DNA of 64,000 bases. Origin: Amoebidium appalachense (lineage: Eukaryota; Ichthyosporea). The position numbers and the translations under genes were made by a program. Shown piece after piece: positions 48,786 to 59,797 of this stretch (the first letter of the stretch is position 1; every line of letters starts with the position of its first letter). The stretch is taken from assembly GCA_963693365.1 (NCBI GenBank), contig CAVNZM010000001.1, positions 20,770,001 through 20,834,000 of the forward strand, read 5' to 3'. A model generated the notes under the pieces. That model was given only the letters and a program-made list of their open reading frames with translations, was not told where the DNA came from and made no database searches.

Positions 48786-49024
48786 GTAAATAATCATGCA
48801 ACGGTCTGGGGGATTGCCCGGCAAGACGGAGTTGCATAATCGCCACTGTAGTCTGCCAGTGTCTGACTCCTCCAGGGTCTCCCACCTCACGTTGGGTCGA
48901 CCGACAAGTTCCGAGTCAAGGCTTTCTGCAGGCTGTTGACTGTTTTCTTGCGAATTTCCGGCGCTCAGACGTTCATAGACAGTGTCACCTGGCACCTGGA
49001 CCAGGTTGACTTTCTTTCCGCAGG
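48786..49024 (-). CDS. Candidate terminal coding exon, unrecognised
   Basis: After the acceptor-like CTGAAACAG the frame reads GKKVNLVQVPGDTVYERL, continues for about 75 residues in unique sequence of mixed composition, and ends in TAA. It includes RPNVRWETLEESDTG and RLQWRLCNSVLPG. It could be the last exon of a minus-strand gene starting near 52.78 kb, but no linking exon is visible and no family is recognised. Confidence 0.3.
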
Positions 49025-49379
49025 CCTGTTTCAGGCCCGCAGCTTGGCAAGAATGCGCATGACAGTGACCACGTGCACCGGTGCCGTTTCACGTTTCGTT
49101 TCGAAACTTGGTGTATTAATAAACACTTGGGCTGCGTGCCAGATGCCGTGACATTGCCGTCAATGCCCCTTTGGTCCCCCGCATGCGGCACTGCAGTACT
49201 GCAGAGCAACTTGCTGGCGACGTGCATGTGCGGCTGGTGAACACTCAGGTGTAGTACTTTCCGCTCAACAATATGTAGAGCTAAACAATACCGAAACAGC
49301 ATATCCTCGATGGTGGTTTCACTGTTGTGACTTCATGCTGCCGGAGTATCACGTGCACATGCGCCCATTCGCACTTATA

Positions 49380-49475
49380 TATTTTTTATTTTATTTTTTA
49401 TTTTATTTTATCCCGTTTCACTCCCGGCGAGGCACTGCCTCAGGCCTAGGGGAGCTTACCGTCTTCCGCCTAGAC
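49380..49475 (-). mobile_element. SINE-like element, copy of the 31.0-kb family
   Basis: Read on the minus strand it has GGTAAGCTCCCCTAGG, a GC-rich middle, then GTGAAACGGGATAAAATAAA followed by an AT-rich tail of TTTTA/TAAAA repeats. The tail and the GGTAGCTCC-like head match copies at 31.1, 50.2 and 51.5 kb. Confidence 0.55.
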
Positions 49476-49554
49476 ACAGATCGTACTGTATAGCACACTC
49501 ATAAGTCAGGATTCTAATTGACCCCAACTGGCACTATTTTTAGTTACGCCTTAT

Positions 49555-49967
49555 CCCACGGTTCCAGCCGCAGCAACGCTAGTGGGGAAGTGAGCACAGC
49601 TCACTTTAACAACACCAGCCGGGAGCGACCCGGGACACATACACAAACATAAAGACTTGAAAGGGAAGACCCCATGCCCAGGACGCTGACCCGAACCGTG
49701 GCCGGTGACTCGGATTGGTCTCCCACTTGAACGTTGGGCTGGGATACCCAAGCGGCGCGCCGTCGACGTCAGAGGGCCGGTGCTGTTCATGACGTCATGT
49801 CTTGCGGCCGGATGATAACAAATTGGTGGTGCTGCTTGACGTGGTCTGGGGTGATGGCTTCTAGGGGGCGGCCAGACAGTCGAGGCAGAAAAATCGGAAG
49901 TAACCAGGATCGATCCTGCGACTTTGAGCTTGACACGCAGAGATCTTACCATTGCACCAACCCGCCC
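49555..49967 (-). mobile_element. tRNA-derived SINE
   Basis: The minus-strand head GGGCGGGTTGGTGCAATGG looks like the 5' end of a tRNA, with an A box TGGTGCAATGG. A B box GGATCGATCC lies at 49907-49916, at tRNA-like spacing. The 3' tRNA acceptor stem is missing and the element runs into unrelated sequence, so it is not a functional tRNA gene. The inner end is uncertain; a downstream boundary near the next SINE-like copy is assumed. Confidence 0.55.
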
Positions 49968-50159
49968 CCCCATTCGCACTTATAGGTCACTAGCTAAAGT
50001 AGCCATAATAAGGGGATCTTGAATTCAAGAAGGGAGGCTGTGGGGGGGGAGGGGGGGGGGGAGGAGGGGGGGGGGGGAGGAGGGGGGGGGGGAGGGAAGG
50101 GGGAGGCCTGGAGGGGGAAGGGAGGAAGGGAGGGAGGGGTACCACGGACCCTTTCACTT

Positions 50160-50232
50160 TAAATTTTTATTTTATCACGTTTTGTTCCTGGAGAGCCTTT
50201 GCAAGCCCTCTAGGGAACTACCGTCTACTACA
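50160..50232 (-). mobile_element. SINE-like element, copy of the 31.0-kb family
   Basis: On the minus strand GACGGTAGTTCCCTAGAGGG leads to CCAGGAACAAAACGTGATAA and an A-rich tail. Order and spacing match the copies at 49.4 and 51.5 kb. Confidence 0.55.
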
Positions 50233-50854
50233 GGTAGCACCGACACTAATTAGCACACGACTAATAGGGTACTAGCTTTGAGTTAAGCTAAGCTAGACCA
50301 TCCTTTACTAACATGATTACAAGTACTGTACACACTTTGCCTAGGGTTACTACCCCAGCCACGCCGGCAGGAGCTCGAGGGAGTGATAACTATAAATAAT
50401 ATCATTACATGTCGATATTTACTACTACCAGTAAGCGTATTCCCCCGCCCAATCCCCTCCTCCCCACAGGGGATGGCCAAACATATCACTCACCCTTACT
50501 ACCCCACTCACTTGAGTTATTTGTTGCGACCAGCGCTTGATATTGTGAAGTACTGGGCTCAATATCGTGCCCACCGCGCTGTTGTGTGGTCGTGTGTGCA
50601 TGTGTTTCAAAGTGTGAGAATGCCGTGTGTGCAAAACTGCTCTGTACAGTGGTGTGGCCGTGGCTGTGAATTTTCGGGTGTGTACTTGGCAAAGCCCGGA
50701 TGGCCTGGCCCATGCTAACAGGTTCTCTGGCATGTACATGTGTGTGTGTTGTAAACATGGTGTTGTTCAACGGACGAATGCAACTACTTGCCCGATTCTA
50801 CAATTGGCCTTTGGGGGCATGTTTGTGTGAGGGTATGTTTGTGTACGTGTGTGC

Positions 50855-50945
<91 letters not shown>

Positions 50946-51055
50946 ACTGCGCCATGCACGTGTGTGTGTATGTGTGTGTGTGTGCAGTGCATGTCGTGTG
51001 ATCATGACACTGTGCATGCAAGTGTAAGCGTGTGTGCGTGTGTGCGTATACACAC

Positions 51056-51110
<55 letters not shown>

Positions 51111-51116
51111 TGTGTG

Positions 51117-51149
<33 letters not shown>

Positions 51150-51493
51150 GCGCACACGTGCCCTTGGGTGTGCCACGGCGCCCCTACGTTCAAGTTGTGT
51201 GCATGTGGTAATGTGTGTGTGCCTAGCCCTGCCTGGTCCACGAAGAGCATGGCGCAAACCCCAGTGTGAAGTTTAGTGACATGTGTGTGTGGGTGCATTG
51301 TTGGCAATACAGGTATGTACGGACGATGGGTGCGAAAGGGGGGACTTCGGAGAGAGAGTCGGTGATGGGGGCTAAAGGGGTACTACGGGACACGGGGAGT
51401 GAGAGAGAAGAAAAGGAGAGAGAAAGTGTGTGATTGTGCCTGTATGTAAGGTCGGATTGAGCGTATATGTACATGTCGGTGCTGTGTGGTACA

Positions 51494-51571
51494 CGGTAGT
51501 GTTCAGGTAGTTCCCATGAGGGCCCCCTGGCGGGGTCCCTCCGGGAACAAAACGGGATAAAATAAAAAAAT
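51494..51571 (+). mobile_element. SINE-like element, copy of the 31.0-kb family
   Basis: The head CAGGTAGTTCCCATGAGGGC and the tail GGGAACAAAACGGGATAAAA match the copy at 31.1 kb in order and orientation. No intact B box remains, only a GC-rich middle. Confidence 0.55.
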
Positions 51572-51931
51572 GACAGTGTGTACATGTTTGCCTGTGTGTG
51601 TGTATGCATGTGCCAGGGTAGGTGTGTGCGTGAAGTTGAATGCATGCACGAGTGTGTGAGTAATTGTCTTTCCGAATATTAATCCGGATGTTTAGTCGTC
51701 AAAAAAATCGAGTACACCAACAGTACACTTTCAGTGTGTGAATGTGTGTGTGTTCTATGCTAAGGTGAGTGTATCTGCATATGTATATATGCACAGCTGC
51801 GCACAACAGGTTTATAATTTGTGCACCACGTGTGCAGCGTGTCACACATGTGTGTGTAGGTACATGTGAAAAAGAGAGAGAGAGCTCAAGAGAGAGAGCT
51901 CAAAAGAGAGAGAGCTCAAGAGAGAGAGAAA

Positions 51932-52004
<73 letters not shown>

Positions 52005-52019
52005 CGAGATAGAGTCTAG

Positions 52020-52137
<118 letters not shown>

Positions 52138-52229
52138 TGTGTGTGTGTGTGAGTGAGTGGGTGAGTGAGTGTGTATGTGTGTGCAGGCGAATTCGAAGGG
52201 GTCCCGAGAGGGGGGACGCGGGCTACATA

Positions 52230-52332
52230 GCAGAAGGAGCCGTGGGGGAGGGGGGGGGGGAAGGGGGGGAGATCTGGAGAGAGGGAGAGAGCTCGCGGGG
52301 GTGGGGTGGGGTGGGTGGGTGGGTGGGTGGTA

Positions 52333-52372
<40 letters not shown>

Positions 52373-52488
52373 TGTCCCCTCCCCCTCTCCCCTCCCCCCC
52401 CCCCACCCCACCCCCGGCGAGCTCTCTCTCTCTCTCCAGATCTCCCCCCCCCCCCCCCCCCCCCCCCTCCCCCCACGGCTCCTTCTGC
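52230..52488. repeat. Inverted repeat with about 90-bp arms and a poly-G centre
   Basis: The left arm (52230 to about 52325) contains CAGAAGGAGCCGTGGGGG, GAGATCTGGAGAG and GAGCTCGC. The right arm (about 52395-52488) carries their complements in reverse order. The centre is a G-run of about 40 bases after GGTGGGTGGGTGG. The right arm overlaps the end of a candidate minus-strand exon, so the left arm looks like an inverted copy of it. Confidence 0.85.
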
Positions 52489-52779
52489 CATGGCCAGGTC
52501 GGATACATCTGCTTCGAAATCTCCTAATACCCTAGCGCTGCAGAAGCAACCTCGATCAGTCACTTTGTTATTGGTGACTTTGAGGGCTTGCCGGAGGACT
52601 CGGGGAGAGCCTTCTCCCTGCGGGGCTACAGCCTGTGGTACTCGGAATGACTGTGTTGTTGTGTCACAACAACCTCCGAGTCGGAGTCTCCCGGGGCCGA
52701 TCAAAGCCTTCCGAACTGGCAGGGGCAGCCAGCCTGGAGCAGTGCACAAGGTGCCACAGAGGGACAGCTGATTCTTCAT
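52476..52779 (-). CDS. Candidate first coding exon, unrecognised
   Basis: ATG in good context (GCCAATGA) opens a frame of about 100 codons in unique sequence, including LPLPVRKALIGPGRLRLGG and VTNNKVTDRGCFCSARVLGD. It would be divergent from the 53380 gene. A donor could be AGG|GTATTA or the GTGGGG at the exon end. The opposite strand is also open for 94 codons here, so coding status is unproven. Confidence 0.25.
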
Positions 52780-53379
52780 TGGCAGCCACCAAAACGTTTC
52801 GTTGACTGGATAACTAATTGTATATAACGAATAGAGATATTTGATTCGATCTAGTTGGGATTACGTAACCGATCTATTCACCGGTGGCTTACATAGCTGA
52901 TTCGTAGCTAATAAAGTGACAGATCCTAAACATGGAATGTTGTGCATATCACGAGTGACGGAAGCTACCCAAGTCCGGCCAGTCAGCCAAAATTTAAGTG
53001 CAAGCGAAGTGAGGAAGTGGTATGGAGCATAGAGCCTAAATAGTGAGTGCTGTTCGAGTAAAAACCCTGTGTTGGGTTGTTGTGTGTAGTATTATTGAAC
53101 GCCAGCTGTACTATAGCGCACCAAGAGAAGGGGACAGACCAGCAACTTGCACACATTTTGACACGTTGACTATTTGGCTCTGGGGTTAGCTTTTCAGCTT
53201 CTTTTTTTGTCTGAGGGGTCTCTTTATGCACCTACTTCTTGGCCTGTGACTTGTTGCTTCCTCTAAGAACGCGTTTTGCCAGAAGAAGCCTTTAGTGTTC
53301 AGATTTTTCTGAGCTGCCGTTGCTCCTACAGAGGATTATAGCAGTGTCTTCCACTTGGGAGCCTGTTCACACACTCGCC

Positions 53380-53946
53380 ATGTTCAAAAACCTACGTCAG
53401 CAGATCGAGACACAGGAGGCCCGCAGGCTGGGTCTTCTGGAGGGAGAGCCACGGCCAGAGCCAGAAGACAGCGAGAGCGACAGCAGCTCGACGGTGTCGT
53501 GCAGCCACACACACAGCCCACAGGCACAGCGGCGAGACAGCGCACCTGCAGGGTCTGAGGAGGGCAGTGTGCGTGCTGGGTCGCCTACCCTGGTGCTGGA
53601 CAACGGTCACGAGCCAAAGCCTCTGAGAAAAACACAGCAGCCACGCCGGAGGGCCTCCTCGGGCATAGACACACGGCCAGGCACCAGACTAAACACGCTG
53701 GCAAAAACAAAGAGCGGGCCCAAGCAGAAGTTGGCGCTGTCGACCGAGGGGTCGGACATACAGAGAGAGCTGCACCTAGCGAGTAAGGCTAAGCACAAGT
53801 ACGACGCAGACCCCCTGGCCGACGACCACGAAAGGCTAGCTAGAGAGGCTCTGGAGTTGGACATGTTGGCGCTAAGCAGGCAGGAGCACGCACAGAACCC
53901 TCTGAGCAGATTGGCACAGCGGCTGACTCTTGTGCAGTTCACGTAG
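53380..53946 (+). CDS. Unrecognised 188-residue acidic/serine-rich protein
   Basis: One open exon in non-repetitive sequence. It starts MFKNLRQQIETQEARRL, an amphipathic helical start loosely like that of golgins and other Golgi coiled-coil proteins, though this is resemblance only. A Glu/Ser-rich, low-complexity stretch (residues about 20-70) and a basic stretch follow (KPLRKTQQPRRRASS). A helical C-terminus contains HERLAREALELDMLALSRQE. An acceptor-like CTCCTACAG ends 50 bp before the ATG, and a canonical AATAAA at 54085-54090 with downstream GT-rich sequence follows the stop, so this looks like a complete transcript end. Function unknown. Confidence 0.6.
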   Translation: MFKNLRQQIETQEARRLGLLEGEPRPEPEDSESDSSSTVSCSHTHSPQAQRRDSAPAGSEEGSVRAGSPTLVLDNGHEPKPLRKTQQPRRRASSGIDTRPGTRLNTLAKTKSGPKQKLALSTEGSDIQRELHLASKAKHKYDADPLADDHERLAREALELDMLALSRQEHAQNPLSRLAQRLTLVQFT

Positions 53947-54084
53947 CTGGGTGCAGGGCCCAACGAATGTAGCAGGTTACTATGTAGTTGAGTTAGCGCA
54001 CGCGTGCACACTAGGATTAGTGTGAGACCCCGTCCAGTGTACATATTAGCGGGGATGTATTGAAGGACAGCTGGCCTGTCATAG

Positions 54085-54090
54085 AATAAA
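54085..54090 (+). terminator. Poly(A) signal AATAAA of the 53380 gene
   Basis: AATAAA lies 139 bp after the stop codon and is followed within 40 bp by a GT-rich element (GAGTGTGTGCCAGGTGTGTG), the normal layout of an animal polyadenylation site. Confidence 0.7.
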
Positions 54091-54439
54091 GACCCAACGC
54101 AGCAGCAACAGGAAAGTGGAATGGAGTGTGTGCCAGGTGTGTGACGGGTGCTTGGGTGCGGTCCAGGGCTGCCCGTGTGCCTGCAGCTGTACACGTATGT
54201 GTCTGTGTGGTTGCAGACTGGCAGCTGCATGGGTAAGCGCCGCAGCACCACCAAGGCTCACAGTCCAGAACCGAACGCCGGAAGTTGGGGCATATGGGGC
54301 CTCATAGTTCCAACGTAGTTCGGATACGCTGCACACACTTCAGCCGTAGCAGTAGCCGCACGCCCGCTGCGCATATATTTTGCTGCCGAGGTATCTTGGG
54401 GGCAGTGTGTTGTGCACTGGCGCAAGGGTGCACAGGGGC

Positions 54440-55863
54440 ATGGGCTGGTGGCGGGGCCTTGCGGGGCTGGGCGAGGGGCTGCGGCAGGGCGGGCTGGTGC
54501 TGCAGGTGTGCGCGTGCTTCACCGTGCTGCAGGACTACGTGTTGGCCGTGTCCATGGTGCGTGGCGCAGGCACACAGGCACACAGGCACAGACACACATA
54601 GGCACACAGGCACACAGACACAGGCACAGACACACAGGCATACAGGCACACAGGCACACGACCAAACAGCCACACATCTACACAGGCGTACAGCACAGCC
54701 ACACACCACACACACAGGCACACAGCCACAGCCGCACACAGGCACAGGCACCCACACACAAATACGTGTATATACGTCTGCCTATGCCCACAGGCACATA
54801 CAAACACACAGACACCCCCCCCCCCCCCCCCCCCCCACAGAAGCACCGTCATTCACATGTTTCATATTATGTGGTAGTAAACCTCTTCCCCCAGCTCAGT
54901 CTTGTAGCCTTTTCCCTTTATCTCCCCCCCCCCCCCCCCCCCCCCCCCCTTCCCCTTAGCTTTTCTGTCGTTCTCTGTTTTTCTGCGCGCAGGGCACATG
55001 GGTGTCTGAGTCATATGTTCACGTTCATGCAGTGCATGCATGTACACGTGCATGGACACACACATACACACACATACACACACACACACCACACACACAC
55101 GCACATACAGGTATAGACACACACATGGGTGGACATGGACACGCACATGCCCTCCTACTGTCTCCTAGTTCTGGGTTTCTGGTTGGCACTTGGTTGTGCC
55201 TGATTGGTAGTGCACTTCCCCTCCTCCCCCCCCCCCTCCTCCCCCTCCCCTACCCCCCCTGCCCCCCGTGCCCGCCCCAGAAAAGAAAGTGAAAGGCAGT
55301 GATGTCAACACCGAGCTTGTTCTGACATGATCATTTTGTCCTGCCAGCGGTATCATAATGTTGATTGGACGTATTCACCCGCCATACTACAAAGGATTTC
55401 TTTGCCTAAGCTCTTCTCCCTTTCACCCTAGTCTACACCTCTGATATCCCCCCCCCCTCCCCCCCCCCCCCCCCCCCCCACACACCCCCCCCCCCCTATC
55501 CCTGTCTCCCTCTGGCCCCTCCTCGTGTTTGCACCCTAACCTCCTTCCCCCCCCTTCCCATTAGTGTCAGGGCCCGTCCATGCAGCCCACCTTTAATGAG
55601 GCCGGAGACATAGTTGCTGTGGAGCACGTGAGCCGCCTGACCGGCCGGCTGCAGAGGGGGGATGTGGTCATTATTCGCTCCCCACAGGACCCGGCCACAA
55701 CAGTCTGCAAGCGCATAGTAGCCCTGGTACTTATAACCCCCCTCCCTCCCCCCCCCCCAAAAAAATAAAAAATAAAAATAAAACAAAAATAAAACACATA
55801 GAATAAAAAATAAAAGTGGTTGTGTGGAGGTACGGGTTGGGCAAGGGCCATGGTTTCACTTAT

Positions 55864-55896
<33 letters not shown>

Positions 55897-56420
55897 TGGT
55901 GGTGGTGGTGGTGGTGGTGGTGGTTTGTGGGGAGGGAGAGGGGAGGGGGGGGGGGGGGGGGGGGGGGAGGAGGTGGGAGGATTGGGGTTGGCACACAGTC
56001 GTTTGTATGGCTGCCATACCGAATGCCAGGATGTGGTAGTGGTAATAGCACATGCCGGTATTAACTAGGTGTGCCTAATGCCCATGGTAGCGGTGAAATG
56101 TAAGGGCCACACGTCATAGTGACAGCTAATGATGCTAATATGCTATATCAGTGGGTTCTGGGGATAGCATATGGTGGGAGTTACACAGATGGAATGGGGG
56201 GCAAGCACAACGGGACACGTGGAGTCTCCAATGAGGGAGAAGATTTTTCAGTACGTGGCAAGGGTGACACCCATTCTTTATCATCTCTTTGGTCAGTGTT
56301 AGGATGTTATGTATATGGATGCTGGGATACCAACTATGGGGCCCAGGAAAAGGACTTTGTGCGCCTGGACCCCACGTGCACCCTGTACGAAGATGAAGAG
56401 TATCTCAAGGTCTGCACCTT

Positions 56421-56455
<35 letters not shown>

Positions 56456-56571
56456 CTTCCCACACACACACACAAACCACCCACATCCACACACACGGCC
56501 ACCACCACCCCTCCTCCCTTCCCTTTTGTACCTAATGTATCTGTGTGCTTACTGTGGTCTCCTTTTGGCCT

Positions 56572-56610
<39 letters not shown>

Positions 56611-57335
56611 ATCCTCCCCTCCCCCTTCCCCCCGGCGCCCTCCATGCATTCACCCCCCTTCTCACCTTTTACTCGCTTCTCCCTTATGATAGTGCTTGAA
56701 GTTGGAACATGGGTATAGGCTACTAGGATATGTCGAGGTTGGTTGGTTGTGATTTAAGGGAGAGGAGGAAGGGCCGGGGGAGGGGGGGGGGGGGGGGAGT
56801 GGGGGGGAGGGGGTGGGGGGGAGAAGGGGAGAGGGGGAGGGGGGGGGGGGGGCGGGAACGGAAGATGTTTCATAAAAAGTGTGGAAGGGGCATAGGGCAT
56901 GTTGAACGAGTGGCTAAGGGGAAAAAAGGTCAACAGACATGGGGTTAGGCATGAGCCGTGCGGATGCGGAGGCCAAGCAGAATGCACGGTGTAGGGGAAG
57001 CATGGTTGGGGGCGAGGCAGGGACGAAAAGAGCAAGGGCTTTGCATAGGGCATGTCGGCATGTCCAGTGTGCCTGAGCATTTAACCCTTTCCCTTTCCCA
57101 ATGGGCCTCTCACCAGTGGCGGCACAACGTGGGCTTGTGGACTGGCAAGTGTGCAGCAAACATACATATGCATTCTCGGACAAACACAAACATTTACCCT
57201 ACTACCCCCTCCCCCCCCCCTCCCCCCCCCCCCCCCCCCCCCTACACACACACCCACACCCACCCACCCACCCGTTTACTTCCTCGATCCCCCCCCTCTC
57301 CCCCCCCCCCCCCCCCATTTACACATCCACGCACA

Positions 57336-57367
<32 letters not shown>

Positions 57368-57390
57368 TCAGGGCCTACACGCACTTATCC

Positions 57391-57428
<38 letters not shown>

Positions 57429-58055
57429 CACACACACACCCCACCACCACCAACACCACCATCCCCCCTCCCCCCCCTCCCCCTTCCCCCCCACAAACAG
57501 CGCGGCCACCATCACCACCCACCCACACCCACCCACCCACCCACCCACCCACCCGCACACACACACACACCCACAGGTGCCCAAGGGCCACGTGTGGGTG
57601 GAGGGAGACAATCGGGCCAACTCCACCGACAGCCGCAACTACGGTCCTGTTCCCATGGCCCTGATCTGTGGCCGTGCCTTTGTCAAGGTTGGATCCCCCC
57701 CCCCCCCCCCCCCCCCCCCCCTCCCCCCCCCCCCCCCGCCCCGCCCCTTTCCCGTCTGCTTTTAAATTTTCCTACCACCACCATCAATTATTATTACTTC
57801 AAAAAGGGATTAAAGTGAAAGCTATGCAGAAAAAGGGACGGGGGCATGGGATGGTCAAGCATCGTCACACAGGCATTTGTTGGGCGCACACATGCGCACA
57901 CACGTCACACACGCACACACCTGCGCATGCACATGGAAGTGATATGGCCGCGCGCACACACAAACGAACACAGAATCTCACACATGTTGCATACACAACA
58001 CCACGTACACAAGCAGGTGGCACGAACACACACACACACACGTGTACAGACACGC

Positions 58056-58120
<65 letters not shown>

Positions 58121-58399
58121 GCCCGCGTGCACACACACAAAAACATATACAAAGGCAAACACCCACACACATTCATATGCACGGGCACTTGCACACACAC
58201 ACAGACGCAAGCAATCACACGTACACACACAGCCGAAGAGCACGTCTGCCTCACACCCGTACCACATCTTTGTCTTTGCCACAGCACCCATGTCCCATTA
58301 TCCCCCCCCCCCCCCTACAAACACACACCCTCCCATGCCCAGGTTTGGCCGCCAAGCTCTGCCGGGTGGATTCGGAGAGAGCTGCGCAACTCCAGATGA
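54440..58399 (+). CDS. IMMP1L: IMMP1L, mitochondrial inner membrane protease subunit 1
   Basis: Signal-peptidase-like (S26) serine protease subunit of the mitochondrial inner membrane, removing sorting signals on the intermembrane-space side together with subunit 2. Five exons, 54440-54556, 55565-55726, 56347-56409, 57577-57687 and 58343-58399, all join in phase 0 and give 169 residues (human 166). An N-terminal hydrophobic segment (about 12-38) is the membrane anchor. Family boxes are CQGPSMQPT with catalytic Ser44, [16 protein letters not shown] with catalytic Lys88, GHVWVEGDN and [11 protein letters not shown], then VWPPSSAGW at the end. Donors of exons 3 and 4 (GTCTGC, GTTGGA) are weak but coding continuity is clear. 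Introns are dominated by poly-C and (CA)n on the sense strand. The gene follows the 53380 gene on the same strand. Confidence 0.94.
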
Positions 58400-59797
58400 G
58401 CCCCGTGCAGCCAATCAAAACACACGGTGACCATGGATGACGTGATATGGCCTGCACAGTTGCTTGCTCTGTTGCCGCTGCCTGTTCTAGTCCGTGCTGG
58501 ACCCCCCAGTGCCGTAACGTAATTGCAGTGCAGGGTATATGTATGTGTGCCCAAGAGCCCTGGTAATGGGGCTATTCCCATGGTGTGTGGCTGGACCCGT
58601 GCAAACCGTCCCAAATGTGGTGCATGGCCATGGCATAATTATTGGTTGGCTGCATGGGTAGTAAGTTGGCTGGCACGTGGTTTAGTCCGGTGGCGTGCAG
58701 GGGCATGGAGTGTGTATGCACAGATGTAAAAAATTTACACACTTGTGTCAGTGCTCATAGACTAATGCAAAGACATGCACGTGGTGCACACATATGTGCA
58801 GGGATTGCAGGGCCGTAAAATGTGTGGTCATAATGGATGTGAAGTCAGCTGGTCCGACCAATAGGACACATTCCCACGAATAATGCGAGTATGTGTGCAT
58901 TACACACGGCAAATTCATGTCTGTCATGTATAGACACCAAAAGCCATCAGAAGCATGTGGCTGTGGTTTGTATTCTGGATGCATGTACACGTGTGGGTCA
59001 CGTGTGTAAACTTGGAGGCTATGGATTCATGTGATGAACTCGAGATACATGGGTGCGCATGTGTGTGTGTGTGTGTGATTATGAACACGGGGGGCATGGT
59101 TGCATATGTGGCTTGGGTGTGTGTAAACGTGGAGACATGCCTATGACGGTGTGTGCGCAAACGTGGAGGCACGTGTGCGTGTGGGTGTAAGTGTGGAGGC
59201 ATGTGTGTGGGTGTAAGCGTGGAGGCATGTGTGTGTGTGTAAGCGTGGAGGCATGTGTGTGTGTGTAAGTGGAGGCATGGGTGTACACGTGCGTGCAAGC
59301 GTGGAGGCATGGGTGTGTGTGTAAGCGTGGAGGCATGTGTGTGTGTGTAAGCGTGGAGGCATGTGTGTGTGTGTAAGTGTGGAGGCGTGTGTGTGTAAGC
59401 GTGGAGGCATGTGTGTGTGTAGGCGTGGAGGCATGTATGTGTGCGATGCGCAGCTGCAGTGATGTAGTGTGTGGCGGCAAATGGTCTGCAAACAACACCA
59501 ACCAGGCCTATTGTAGGTGGTACGTGTGTCGATAAACCGCGGTGCTGGAAAACTCCATGGGTGTTAGGATGCACTAGATGTCTTCATATATTGGCAGGAT
59601 CTTAGCATTACGGGCCCCAGGCCTGCAACTATGGGCATATGCGTACAGTAGTTAAATACGATTACGTGTGATCGGTCTGCCTTCATCCATTCAGCTCATT
59701 CACACCACAGCCTCATCATAGGGATGTGCTCCCTAGCCCTTCATTGTCCCCCCCCCCCCCCCCTCCCCACCACTGGTTTCCATATAAGGCACCTGCC
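58400..59797. other. Spacer between convergent IMMP1L and HCCS
   Basis: This 1.4-kb stretch separates two 3' ends. About 58.4-59.05 kb is unique, followed by a (GTGGAGGCATGTGTGTG)-type minisatellite at 59155-59445 and more unique sequence. No canonical AATAAA was found for either gene. Confidence 0.65.
59155..59445. repeat. 24-28-bp minisatellite between IMMP1L and HCCS
   Basis: Units read AAGCGTGGAGGCATGTGTGT with variable GT extensions, about 11 copies with small differences. The array lies in the 3' flanks of both convergent genes. Confidence 0.85.

Noticed and set aside
49900-49967. Functional tRNA gene
   Set aside because: A and B boxes are present but the 3' acceptor half and a proper T stem are missing, and the sequence continues as a longer element.
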